Origin: Aeromonas schubertii
Lineage (GTDB): Bacteria > Pseudomonadota > Gammaproteobacteria > Enterobacterales > Aeromonadaceae
Direction: 5' to 3'
DNA: 64,000 bases
Assembly (NCBI RefSeq): GCF_000820105.1
Contig: NZ_CDDB01000033.1
Coordinates: 1 to 64,000, forward strand
The notes beneath the pieces are model-generated. The model saw only the letters and a list, made by a program, of their open reading frames with translations, was not told the origin of the DNA and did no database searches. A program made the position numbers and the translations under genes. This document shows positions 32,717 to 41,400 of the stretch, piece after piece; positions within the stretch are counted from its first letter, which is position 1, and each line of letters opens with the position of its first letter.

Positions 32717-33121
32717 ATGTCTATGCAGCCACACGGTCACTTCACCCTGCTCCGGCAGGGAGCACTGGTCATCTGTCGGCCCAGCGGTCCTTTCAATCTC
32801 AAGGGGGCCAGGGCCTATGAGCCCCTTTTCTTCGAACAGGTCGCGCCCCTGGTCGGCACCCGGTGGGCCATCGTCGAGGTCGCCACCGAGTTCGAAGCCG
32901 CCGGCCCCGAGGTGATCGCCCGCTTCCGGCGCCAGTTTGCCTGGTGTGCCGAGCAAGGGTGTCGCTATATGGCGGTGGTGCTGGAAGGGGGCTTCAAGCG
33001 TTACATGGCCGAGCAGATTTTCAGCCAGCTCCCCTTCGAGGCGCTCTGCTACTTCGAGGATGAAGCGGCGGCGATCGCCTGGGCAAGGGAGCAAATCGGA
33101 GACGTCACAGCGGCAGGGTGA
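32717..33121 (+). CDS. Hypothetical protein, STAS-like pattern
   Basis: About 134 residues from an ATG at 32717; a second ATG at 32723 is equally possible. The pattern is alternating strands and helices: HFTLLRQGALVICRPSGPFNLKGARAYEPLFFEQV, WAIVEVATEFEAAGPEVIARFRRQFAWCAEQGCRYMAVVLEG, YMAEQIFSQLPFEALCYFEDEAAAIAWAREQ. The layout (strand-helix-strand, CRYMAVVLEGGF, FEDEAAAIAWA) recalls the STAS/SpoIIAA-like fold, which binds small ligands or partners. Its last 17 nt overlap the convergent histidine-kinase gene. Function unknown. Confidence 0.65.
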   Translation: MSMQPHGHFTLLRQGALVICRPSGPFNLKGARAYEPLFFEQVAPLVGTRWAIVEVATEFEAAGPEVIARFRRQFAWCAEQGCRYMAVVLEGGFKRYMAEQIFSQLPFEALCYFEDEAAAIAWAREQIGDVTAAG

Positions 33122-34472
33122 TGCGGGCCTCCAACCCCCCCTGGGGGCGGTTGTGCAGGGTCAACTCACCCCCGTGCTGGTGGATCAGGGTGCGGGCGAT
33201 GGCCAGCCCCAGACCCACGCTGCCACTCTCGGTGTTGCGCGCCTCGTCGAGGCGGACAAACGGCTTGAACACCTCCTCGATCTGCTGCTCGTCAATGCCC
33301 GGCCCCTCGTCACTGACGCAGATGAGGATCTGCCCCTTCTCCCGCTCCAGGGTCACCTCGGCGCTGCCCGCATACTTGATGGCGTTACCGATGAGGTTTT
33401 GCAGCACCCGACGCAGGGGGCCGGGACGGCAGGGATAGACCAGCTTGCCCCCTGCCTGGCACAAGACCTGCTCCCCCATGTCCCCATAGTCGTCGCACAC
33501 GCTCTCGATCAGGCTCACCAGATCCAGCTCCCGGGTCGGCTCCTGCAGCCCCTCCTCGCGGGCGAAGCTCAAGGTGGCGGCCAGCATCTGTTCCATCTGC
33601 TGCAGGGTCTGCTGAATGCGCGCCTTGTCCTCCCCCTCGGGCAGAAACTCGCTGCGCAGCCGCAGACTGGTGATGGGGGTGCGCAGATCGTGGGAGATGG
33701 CCGCCAGCATGCGGGTTCTGTCCTGCACGAAGCGGTTGAGCCGGGTCTGCATCCGGTTAAACGCCACTATGCTGCCACGTACCTCGATCGGGCCCGTTTC
33801 GGGCAGGGGGTCTATGTCCTCACCGCGCCCGAGCCGCTCGGCACTGGCCGCCAGCTGCTTGAGGGGGCGGGTAGCGCGGCGCAGCAGCCAGACCATGAGG
33901 CCGATCACCAGGGTGGCGACCAGCAGCAGGTTGAGGGTGGTGCGCAGGGACCAGCCGGTGCCTTCGCTGTCGATAAGGGAGCTGAAATGGAGCCAGCGAC
34001 CGTTACCGAGTTCGATGGAGCCGTAGAGGCGCATGTCCATCGGCAAGCGGCCGGGACGTTCTCCCATCATGCGGGCATGGTGACGCCAGGCCCGGCTGCG
34101 CTGGGACTCCTCCTTGAGCTCGGCGCTGATCTCGATGCGCAGCTGGGAGGGGTAGTCGAGACGGCTGCGCAGCAACTGCTCGAAGGCGGGGCTGCGGGTA
34201 TCGGGTAACAGGGGGTCGGGAGAGATCCGTAGCAACAGGGTCTCGCTGCGGCTGGCCTTGAGTATCTCACCGGAGAGTTCGGGGGGAGAGAGGGTGAGCA
34301 GGCGCACCACGGAGGAGAGACGCTGCATGGCGTTGCGGCTGTTGACGAAGCCGAGCGCCTCCTCCCGATCCGAGCGGTAGATCTGTACCGAGAGCAGCTG
34401 GATCAGCAGCAGGCCACACAGGGCGACCAGGATGATCTGGCCCGCCAGGCTGCCCGGCCACAGCTTACGCAT
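33105..34472 (-). CDS. Sensor histidine kinase, EnvZ-like
   Basis: A 455-residue membrane kinase. Segment 1 is at about 10-32 (AGQIILVALCGLLLIQLLSVQ) and segment 2 at about 180-198 (LNLLLVATLVIGLMVWLL), enclosing a 145-residue periplasmic sensor. HAMP follows (RRATRPLKQLAASAERLGRGED), then the DHp with AAISHDLRTP (His261) and the ATPase with NLIGNAIKY, VSDEGPGID, FKPFVRLDEA and SVGLGLAIARTLI. The pattern is closest to EnvZ/ColS-like kinases. It overlaps the response-regulator gene by 8 bp. The signal is unknown; divergent Met-rich periplasmic proteins suggest metal or envelope stress. Confidence 0.92.
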   Translation of the reverse strand: MRKLWPGSLAGQIILVALCGLLLIQLLSVQIYRSDREEALGFVNSRNAMQRLSSVVRLLTLSPPELSGEILKASRSETLLLRISPDPLLPDTRSPAFEQLLRSRLDYPSQLRIEISAELKEESQRSRAWRHHARMMGERPGRLPMDMRLYGSIELGNGRWLHFSSLIDSEGTGWSLRTTLNLLLVATLVIGLMVWLLRRATRPLKQLAASAERLGRGEDIDPLPETGPIEVRGSIVAFNRMQTRLNRFVQDRTRMLAAISHDLRTPITSLRLRSEFLPEGEDKARIQQTLQQMEQMLAATLSFAREEGLQEPTRELDLVSLIESVCDDYGDMGEQVLCQAGGKLVYPCRPGPLRRVLQNLIGNAIKYAGSAEVTLEREKGQILICVSDEGPGIDEQQIEEVFKPFVRLDEARNTESGSVGLGLAIARTLIHQHGGELTLHNRPQGGLEARITLPL

Positions 34473-35187
34473 CCCTCACCTCGGCGGAGAAGAGGTAGCC
34501 ACCGCCCCAGATGGTCTTGATCAGCTCGGGGTTCTTGGGGTCGCGCTCGAGCTTGCGACGCAGGCGGCTGACCAGGGTATCGATGGCCCGATCGAAGGCC
34601 TGGGCCTCGCGACCGCGGGCCAGATCGAGCAGCTGATCCCGGCTCAGCACTCGCTGCGGGCGCTCGATAAAGACCTTGAGCAGGTCGAACTCGGCGGTGG
34701 AGAGGCTGTGGGCGACCCCCTCCTCGTCGACCAGCTCGCGCCGGTTGAGATCGAGGCGCCAGCGGTCGAAGCTGATCTCATCGGGCAGTTCACTGCCCCC
34801 CCTGGCCGGTTCTGCATGGGTACGGCGCATCACCGCCTTGATGCGAGCCAGCAGCTCGCGCGGGTTGAACGGTTTGGCCAGGTAGTCGTCGGCCCCCATC
34901 TCGAGGCCGATGATGCGGTCTGTCTCTTCCCCCATGGCGGTGAGCATGATGACGGGGACGCTCGATCTGACCCGCAATTCACGGCAGAGGGTCAATCCAT
35001 CCTCCCCCGGCATCATCAGATCGAGTACGATGAGGTCTATCTCCCGCTCCTCCAGCTGTCGTTTCATCTCGCGTCCATCCCGGGCGCAGGTGACACGAAA
35101 GCCGTGCTGCTCCAGGAAGCGTTTGAGCAGGTCGCGGATCTCGCCGTGGTCATCGACCACCAGAATATGGGGGGTATCCTGTTTCAT
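34465..35187 (-). CDS. OmpR-family response regulator
   Basis: 240 residues. The receiver domain has the acidic pocket VVDDH, phospho-acceptor Asp56 in IVLDLMMPGEDG, Thr in MLTAMGEE and Lys in DYLAKPFNPRELLARI. The C-terminal winged helix (LSTAEFDLLKVFIERPQRVLSRDQLLDLARG, FDRAIDTLVSRLRRKLERDPKNPELIKTIWGGGYLF) is the trans_reg_C type. Upstream gene of the kinase pair. The divergent region 35188-35352 holds a 20-nt motif repeated before the next gene too, the best candidate for its DNA site. Confidence 0.93.
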   Translation of the reverse strand: MKQDTPHILVVDDHGEIRDLLKRFLEQHGFRVTCARDGREMKRQLEEREIDLIVLDLMMPGEDGLTLCRELRVRSSVPVIMLTAMGEETDRIIGLEMGADDYLAKPFNPRELLARIKAVMRRTHAEPARGGSELPDEISFDRWRLDLNRRELVDEEGVAHSLSTAEFDLLKVFIERPQRVLSRDQLLDLARGREAQAFDRAIDTLVSRLRRKLERDPKNPELIKTIWGGGYLFSAEVRDA

Positions 35188-35271
35188 GACTGCCTCTCTT
35201 GCGGTTCTGGGGCGAGTATACGGAAAAGGGGGGCCCGGTTTGTGTCAAAGTGTGGCAAAGGGGCGCCGGCG

Positions 35272-35291
35272 CACACTCTGCTACAAAAAAG
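35272..35291 (+). promoter_or_regulatory. Shared 20-nt motif, copy 1
   Basis: CACACTCTGCTACAAAAAAG occurs 61 nt before the first Met-rich periplasmic gene and again, identically, before the second (35743-35762). A GTCAAAGTGTGGCAAAGG stretch lies just upstream. This shared element between a response-regulator gene and its probable targets is a likely operator. Confidence 0.55.
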
Positions 35292-35352
35292 TGGCCCGGG
35301 CGGGAGAGTCCTGCGGGGGAAGCCCCGTCGTGGCGCCCAAAGGAGATGCACC

Positions 35353-35685
35353 ATGAAGAATCTGCAACGGATCTTGCTCGTCTCGGCTCTCTCTGTTTCC
35401 AGCGCCCTCTGGGCGGCCGATCCCCAGCCTCTGCTCTATCCTGACTGTCCGCTTGGCATGCAAGGCCAGGGCATGCAGGGTGGCATGGGGATGCAGGGAG
35501 GGAAGCGGATGATGCGGATGCAACAGATGAGCCCGGAGCAGATGGAGACGGCACTGCAGCAGCGCTATCAGAGCCTGGAGGATCCCGCGGCGCAGCAGCG
35601 CTTCTTGCAGGACCTTGCCGACCGGGCCGAGTTGATGACGCGGCATGCCCGGCTGATCCAGCAGTTCGTATCACAGCATCAATAA
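35353..35685 (+). CDS. Met-rich periplasmic protein, Spy/CpxP-like (copy 1)
   Basis: 110 residues with a signal peptide (MKNLQRILLVSALSVSSALWA, cleavage before ADPQ). The mature part has a Met/Gly/Gln-rich stretch (MQGQGMQGGMGMQGGKRMMR) and a helical core (MQQMSPEQMETALQQRYQSLEDPAAQQRFLQDLADRAELMTRHARLIQQF). This looks like a short Spy/CpxP relative. Methionine-rich spans bind Cu(I) or other soft metals. Copy 2 at 35858 shares the same core. It is divergent from the two-component genes and carries the shared upstream motif. Confidence 0.75.
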   Translation: MKNLQRILLVSALSVSSALWAADPQPLLYPDCPLGMQGQGMQGGMGMQGGKRMMRMQQMSPEQMETALQQRYQSLEDPAAQQRFLQDLADRAELMTRHARLIQQFVSQHQ

Positions 35686-35695
35686 CCTTGATAGG

Positions 35696-35722
35696 GAGAG
35701 AGGGCCTGCGGGCCCTCTTCTC
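35696..35722 (+). terminator. Terminator of copy 1
   Basis: GAGAGAGGGCC and GGCCCTCTTCTC pair around TGC, followed by a short TTG run. Confidence 0.65.
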
Positions 35723-35742
35723 GTTGAAGTGATGGGGGGTGC

Positions 35743-35762
35743 CACACTCTGCTACAAAAAAG
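35743..35762 (+). promoter_or_regulatory. Shared 20-nt motif, copy 2
   Basis: CACACTCTGCTACAAAAAAG is identical to the copy at 35272-35291, here 95 nt before the second Spy-like gene. A second CACACTTGAGACAAGTGG stretch follows at about 35777. Confidence 0.55.
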
Positions 35763-35857
35763 GGGGTGGGCTGGCACACTTGAGACAAGTGGCGGGGCTG
35801 TAATGGCGTCAGGCAAGGACGAACCTTGCACTCATTGACCCAAGAAGGAGAAGCCTT

Positions 35858-36205
35858 ATGAAAAGCCTGACCAAGACCCTGCTCGCCACCACCCTGATCC
35901 TCGGCCTGCCCCTCGGCGCCTGGGCCGCCAGTGAGGCGGTAGCAACCCAGCCGACCTCTGTGGCCACCGCCCCCTGCCCCATGGACGGCATGATGGGTGG
36001 CCAGCACCACGGCAAGCGCCACGACAAGATGATGCGGATGCAGAACATGACCCCCGAGCAGATCCAGGCCCATCTGCAACAGCGTTACGATCGCATCGAG
36101 GATCCCGCCAAGAAGGCCGAGTTTGTCAAGAATCTGGCCACCCGTGCCGACGGCATGGTGAAGCATGCCGAGGTGATGAAGGCATTCGCCGAGGCCAATC
36201 AATAA
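35858..36205 (+). CDS. Met/His-rich periplasmic protein, Spy/CpxP-like (copy 2)
   Basis: 115 residues with a signal peptide (MKSLTKTLLATTLILGLPLGAWA, cleavage before ASEA). The mature part has a Met/His-rich stretch (PCPMDGMMGGQHHGKRHDKM) and the same core as copy 1: MMRMQNMTPEQIQAHLQQRYDRIEDPAKKAEFVKNLATRADGM. Metal binding is likely from the His and Met content. The two genes are tandem duplicates with separate promoters sharing the 20-nt motif. AAGGAG lies 8 nt before the ATG. Confidence 0.75.
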   Translation: MKSLTKTLLATTLILGLPLGAWAASEAVATQPTSVATAPCPMDGMMGGQHHGKRHDKMMRMQNMTPEQIQAHLQQRYDRIEDPAKKAEFVKNLATRADGMVKHAEVMKAFAEANQ

Positions 36206-36213
36206 CTGTCGAT

Positions 36214-36239
36214 AAAGGGAGGCGCTGCCTCCCTTTTCT
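36214..36239 (+). terminator. Terminator of copy 2
   Basis: AAAGGGAGGC and GCCTCCCTTT form a 10-bp stem with loop GCT and a TTTT tail, 9 nt after the stop. Confidence 0.85.
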
Positions 36240-36411
36240 CCATTCAAGACATCCCCTGTCGCCCCTCGCTTACTCTATAAATTCATCAAGATATTGATCT
36301 GAAAGAGATTGGACCTCTTACCCCCAGATGGGGGTAGGGGCTGTGCTTCCCTCGAGAGTCGGTCGCTCTCTAAATACGAGTCTCGCTTGAGCTCTCTCTT
36401 GGGATAGTACG

Positions 36412-37062
36412 ATGAATATCAATAAGATAGCCGTTTTCTCATGCACCACCCTTGCCCTGGTTACCCTCTGGTGGTGGCACACCCGTCCCGCCCCGGTGAC
36501 GCCTCCCCAGGAGGAGGATGAACTCCCCATAGTGCTGCCGGCTCCCCTTGTCTCGGAGGAGCGCCTCTCCCTCCCCGAGCCCAAGGCTATCCCCGCGTCT
36601 TCCCTGGCCCCTTCCCCGGTTGCGACCACGCTGACCCCGGGAGGTGGCCACTATATCGACACCCCCTGGGAAGAGGCCGAGCCGGGCAGCGATCTCCCTC
36701 TCACTCGCCCTGCCCGTAGCGACATCGAGTTCATTCGTGCCATTGCCCTGACCGACGACGCCCTGGGACAGGCTCAGCCGGGAGACGTGGTCAGCCTGAG
36801 CCTGCCGGACGGGCGCACCCTGCAGGCCAGGGTGACCGGCACGGCGCTGCAGGCCGGTGGGCGCCGCAACTGGCAGGGCGAGGTGGAGGTGGAAGGCGAG
36901 CCCTATCCCGTCAACTTCACCTTTGGCAAAGAGACCGCATTCGGGTTCATAGGTACGCCGCAGGGCAGCTTCACCCTGGAGACCCTGCGCGGCCAGGGAT
37001 GGATATATATGACCCCGCCTCTGGACGACAGCCACACGGATGCGCTGCCGCCCCGTTCATGA
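36412..37062 (+). CDS. Anchored protein resembling a metzincin pro-domain
   Basis: 216 residues. A hydrophobic N-terminal segment (FSCTTLALVTLWWW) acts as signal or anchor, followed by a Pro/Glu-rich linker (TRPAPVTPPQEEDELPIVLPA onward). The C-terminal ~100 residues (DVVSLSLPDGRTLQARVTG, RRNWQGEVEVEGEPYPVNFTFGKETAFGFIGTPQGSF, LRGQGWIYM) match the form of pro-domains seen in front of bacterial reprolysin-like peptidases. The peptidase itself is the next gene, 23 nt later, and lacks such a domain. It may fold or inhibit the protease in trans. This is inference from pattern and position. Confidence 0.6.
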   Translation: MNINKIAVFSCTTLALVTLWWWHTRPAPVTPPQEEDELPIVLPAPLVSEERLSLPEPKAIPASSLAPSPVATTLTPGGGHYIDTPWEEAEPGSDLPLTRPARSDIEFIRAIALTDDALGQAQPGDVVSLSLPDGRTLQARVTGTALQAGGRRNWQGEVEVEGEPYPVNFTFGKETAFGFIGTPQGSFTLETLRGQGWIYMTPPLDDSHTDALPPRS

Positions 37063-37085
37063 CGACAACAAGAAGGAAACATCAC

Positions 37086-38426
37086 ATGCAGAAAACAATG
37101 ACGGCCCTCCTGGTGGGGGCCCTGCTCGGCAGTGGGAGTGCGGCGGCGGTGACCGTCGACCTGATGGTGCTGCACACCCCGGGGGTCGCCAAGCTCTACA
37201 ACGGAGATGCCGGCACCCGGGCCCAGCATCTGGTTAACGTGGCCAATCAGGTCTATGCCAACAGCGGCCTGGATGTGACCCTGCGCCTGGTTCACAACCA
37301 GCAGGTGACCTATCCGGATCTGGGGAGTGATGAGGTGGCGCTGGATGCCCTCACCGACCGCACTCATAAAGGGTTCAAGGAGGTCTCGGCCCTGCGAACC
37401 CGCTACGGGGCCGATGTGGTCACCCTGCTGAGGCCGGAGGATCCTGCCTACAAGGGGAGTTGTGGTCTGGGATGGGTCGGTGGCTCTTATACCAGCGGTC
37501 GTACCGAAGGGAAGATGGCCAGCTTCAAGGAGAGCATGTATAGCCATGTGGTCGTACAAGGTTGTCCCGACATCACGCTGGTGCACGAGCTGGGCCACAA
37601 CATGGGCCTCAACCACTCCTGGCTGCAGGATGGCGAGGGGGGCGGCACCTTCAGCCACGCACTGGGACACGGTGAGCAGGGGATCTTCTCCACCGTGATG
37701 GCCTATCCCCACAAGTTTGGGGTTCGCAACAGCGAATACACCTTCTCCTCCCCGGCGCTCACCTGCAAGGGGCGTCCCTGTGGTGTGCCCATCGGTCAGC
37801 CCAACGAGGCCGATGCGGTCGCCGCCCTGAGGGTGACCATACCCCAGGTGGCCGCCTTCTATCCCACCATGATCGCCGAGAGTGCGCCGGATCTGGTTGC
37901 CCTGGAGGCGGAGGTAACCCGCCTGCGCCAGGCGTTGGCCGACGAGCAGAAGGTTTATCAATCCGCCCGTGAGGCCTTCGATGCCAAGGAGCAGCGCTAT
38001 CAGCAGCTCAAGGATGGCTACAATGGCAAGCAGGCAGGCCTGCAGCAGGCGCGCCAGCAGCTGAACGACGCCATTCGTGCCTCTAATGCCCTGGTCAACG
38101 AGTCCAACGCCCTGGTCGAGCGCATCAACCGGGCCCGGGATCGTGCCACCCGCGCCGCGCTGATCAAGCAATACGAGGCATTGCAGCCTCGTCTGAACGA
38201 GGCACAGCGGCTGACTCAGGAGCGGAGCACCGGCTTTAATGTCCTGGTCGCACAGTTCAATGGGGAGGTGGAGGAGTTTAACCAGCTGGCGCGTAACCGG
38301 AACCAGGAGCGCCAGAAGATGGATGCGCTGGAAACCCGACTGGAGCAGGCACGCAACGCGCTGAATCTGGCCGAGACCCGCTTCCAGCTGGCACAGGCCA
38401 AGGCCGGGGAGAAGGCGACCGCCTGA
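37086..38426 (+). CDS. Reprolysin-like zinc metallopeptidase with coiled-coil tail
   Basis: A 446-residue secreted protease. AAGAAGGAAAC lies upstream of the ATG at 37086. The signal peptide is MQKTMTALLVGALLGSGSAAA. The metzincin core has HELGHNMGLNH (167-177, zinc ligands and catalytic Glu) and a Met-turn TVMAYP (Met205). Cysteines at 126, 160, 227 and 232 suggest disulphides. From about 268 to 440 the protein is a long heptad-rich coiled coil (LEAEVTRLRQALADEQKVYQ onward). That tail is unusual for this family and may bind a cell surface or partner. The pro-domain seems to be supplied by the gene just upstream. Confidence 0.82.
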   Translation: MQKTMTALLVGALLGSGSAAAVTVDLMVLHTPGVAKLYNGDAGTRAQHLVNVANQVYANSGLDVTLRLVHNQQVTYPDLGSDEVALDALTDRTHKGFKEVSALRTRYGADVVTLLRPEDPAYKGSCGLGWVGGSYTSGRTEGKMASFKESMYSHVVVQGCPDITLVHELGHNMGLNHSWLQDGEGGGTFSHALGHGEQGIFSTVMAYPHKFGVRNSEYTFSSPALTCKGRPCGVPIGQPNEADAVAALRVTIPQVAAFYPTMIAESAPDLVALEAEVTRLRQALADEQKVYQSAREAFDAKEQRYQQLKDGYNGKQAGLQQARQQLNDAIRASNALVNESNALVERINRARDRATRAALIKQYEALQPRLNEAQRLTQERSTGFNVLVAQFNGEVEEFNQLARNRNQERQKMDALETRLEQARNALNLAETRFQLAQAKAGEKATA

Positions 38427-38444
38427 TCGGACGCCGGATAGTAG

Positions 38445-38474
38445 AAGGGGAGCCTGGGCTCCCCTTTCTCGTTT
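38445..38474 (+). terminator. Terminator between protease and Tricorn-like genes
   Basis: AAGGGGAGCC and GGCTCCCCTT form a 10-bp stem around TG, followed by TCTCGTTTT. It ends at the convergent Tricorn-like stop. Confidence 0.8.
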
Positions 38475-41400
38475 TAGGGGGTGGGCTCTCCCTCGAGCAG
38501 GGCCAGAGCCTCCTCGATGGCGGCGTCGAGCTGGGGATCGCGCCCGGCCAGCAGATCCGCCGGGGTATAGCGCACCAGCCGGTCCGGCTGCTGCTCCCGA
38601 TTCTCGTAGAGGGTGCCGTCGGGTGCGCGCAGGGCCAGGCTCGGAATGCCGTATTCGAGCCCGGGAATGAGGCGCGAGCTGTGGTTGTAGACCATGGTGC
38701 CGGTGCCGGGTATCGGCTCACCCACCACGGGACCCAGCTTGAGGGCCTGGTAGTAGCGGGGGAAGGCGGAGCCCTCCGAGTAACTGGCGGCATTGGCCAG
38801 CACCAGGCTCGGCTTGGTCCACTGACGGGTGGCCGAGTCCGGGGCTCCCTTGCCGGCACGCGGCCAGCTGCTCGCCATCCCCTGCTGCTCCCCGTTGCCG
38901 GAGAGGAACTCCACCAGGGTATTGGCCAGATAGCCTCCCTTGTTGAAGCGCACGTCGACGATCAGGGCCTGGCGGCTGCGCTCGCGTCCCAACACCTGGG
39001 CGACCACATCCGCATAGACGGCGGCATTCATCTCGGGGACATAGACGTAGCCGATGCGGCCCTGGCTCTGGCGTTCCACATAGGCCCGGCGTCGCTCGCC
39101 CCACTGGGCCAGGATAAGCGACATCTCCTGCTCCAGACCCATGGCCGTCACCTCGGCCTGCAGCGGCTCCTCGCCACGCTGCAGGGTCAGTTGCAGCCGC
39201 TGTCCGGCCCTGTGGTTGAGGGCCTGATCCAGGGCCGGCAGGTTCTCGATGGCGACACCGTCGATGGCCACCAGACGATCGCCGACGGCGACCTCGCTCT
39301 CCATGTCGAGAGGGCCGCCCGGCAACAGGGCGGCGAGCTCCAACCCCTGCTTCTGTTCACGCCACACGGCCCCCAGGCTGGCGCTCTCGTCGCCGCCGGC
39401 CGGGGCCGGGGGAATGCCCCAGGTGTGGGAGACGTTGAGCTCACCCGCCAGCTCTCCGAGCAGGGTGGCGAAGTCGGTCGGGTTACCGATGGAGGGAAGG
39501 AAGCGGCGATAGTCGCGCACATAGTCGTCCCACTTCACCCCGTTCATGGCGGGGTCGTAAAACTCGCTGCGGGTGAGGCGGGCAATCTGATCGAAGCTGG
39601 CGCTCATCAGGCTTTGCCACTCCTGCTCCTGCTGCAGAGTGAAGCCGATCTGTTCCGCTTGCCCGGAGTCGAGGGGGATGCGGGTGAGGGTGCCATCTCC
39701 AATCAGGATGGCGTGGGTTCCTTCCCGGTCCAGGCTGGCCAGGGCGGGGCCCGGCTGATCCTCGAACAGGGGGTGGCGCTCCCCGGAGGCGATATCCAGG
39801 GCGTAGCCACGGATCACCGGATCCGGACCATCCAGATACTCTTCGGTGATGTAACGCAGCTCTCCCCCCCTGAGCTGGCTGGCCAGCAGGGTGCCGGAGA
39901 GGGGGTGCAGCAAGGCCTCTCTATGGTCGAGGCGCTGGCTGTCGAAGGGGTAACCCTGCTTGGGCGGCTCTCGTTCGGCCAGGGCATCGGCACGGGCCTC
40001 GCGGCTGCTGTAGAGACCGAGCAGGGTGCGGCCGACCGGTTCGCCGTCGGCGTCGAGCAGGCCATAGCGGGCCGACTGCCAATAGAGGATGCCTCCCTCC
40101 TCGCTCCAGGCCGGCTCCTCGTCCAGATAGCCGTTCTGGCTGACGTTGACCGGTTTGGTTCCGGGCTTGGCGAGGTCCAGCACCGCCACCTCCTGCTGGG
40201 CCGAGTCCGGCTGCAGGGTCACGGCCAACTGCTGGCCCGAGGGGGAGAAGGCGAGGCTGATGCTGTGCCTGAACGGGTTGGCCTCGGGACCGAGCAGCTC
40301 CCTCTTTTTCCCGCTCTCGAGCTCGAGCAGCCAGATTGCCTGACCGTCGACCACGAAGGCCACCCGCTTGCCATCGCGGCTCAGGGTGGGCCGGCTGATG
40401 GCCTGTCCCGGCAGGATCAGCAGCTCCTCTTCGTGGAGGGCGCCGGGGGCGCTCAGGGGGCGATCGGGCTCGGCGCTCTCGAGGCGATAGAGGGCGGCGG
40501 CTCCGTTTCGTTCGCTCAGAAAGAGGATGGCGGAACGATCCGGCAGATAGAGGGGGGCGCTCTCCTCGCTGGGGGTGCGGGTGAGGGGGCGGCTGCTCCC
40601 CTTGCCGAGATCGACGGCGAAGAGATCCCCCCCGGCGACCAGTACCGCCTCTTCTCCCTGTGGGCTCACCACGGCCTCATCCGCCTGGGTGAGGAGGTGG
40701 GTGCGACGCAGGGGGGGCAGTCCTGCCTGCATGGTAAAGGCGAGGCGTTGTGGCTCGGTGGCGCCGGCGGGCAGGCGATAGAGTTCCCCCTGCCAGGACC
40801 AGGCGAGATCCCCGTTGTCGGCCTGGGTCAGTTGGCGCACCGGATGGCCGCGATAGTGGGTGAGCTGCTGCTCCTTGCCGCTGGCGAGATCGTGGCGCCA
40901 GACGTTGAAGTCGCCGCTGCGCTCGCTCAGATAGACGATCCCCTTGCCGTCCGGGCTCCACCAGGGGTCGCTGGCGGCGATGCGATCCTCGCTCAGTTGG
41001 CGTTGCTCACCGCCTTGCTGCAGCCAGATGCGGGAGACGGCGAAGGAGTGCTGGTGCTTGCGCCATGGCTGGTCGGCGCCGGGCATCTGGTAGACCAGAT
41101 CCTGGCCGCGATAGCGGGCCTGCAGGGCGGGGAGGGGAAGATCCGCCGTGAGGGCGCCACCGCCGACGGGGGCCCGATAGAGGGCGCCGAAGCCGCCATC
41201 CAGGGCATAGAAATCCTGCTCCGGCAGGCCGGGGCGTTGGGAGGTGAGCACCACCTCGCGCCCGTCGGCGCTGAAGGTGAGGGGGCGGTCCGCACGGGAG
41301 TCGACGGTGAGGCGGGTCATGGGGCCGCCGGCGGCCGCCATCACATAGACATCGTCATTGCCGTAGAGATCGGCGGCGAAGGCGATCTGCTTTCCATCCG

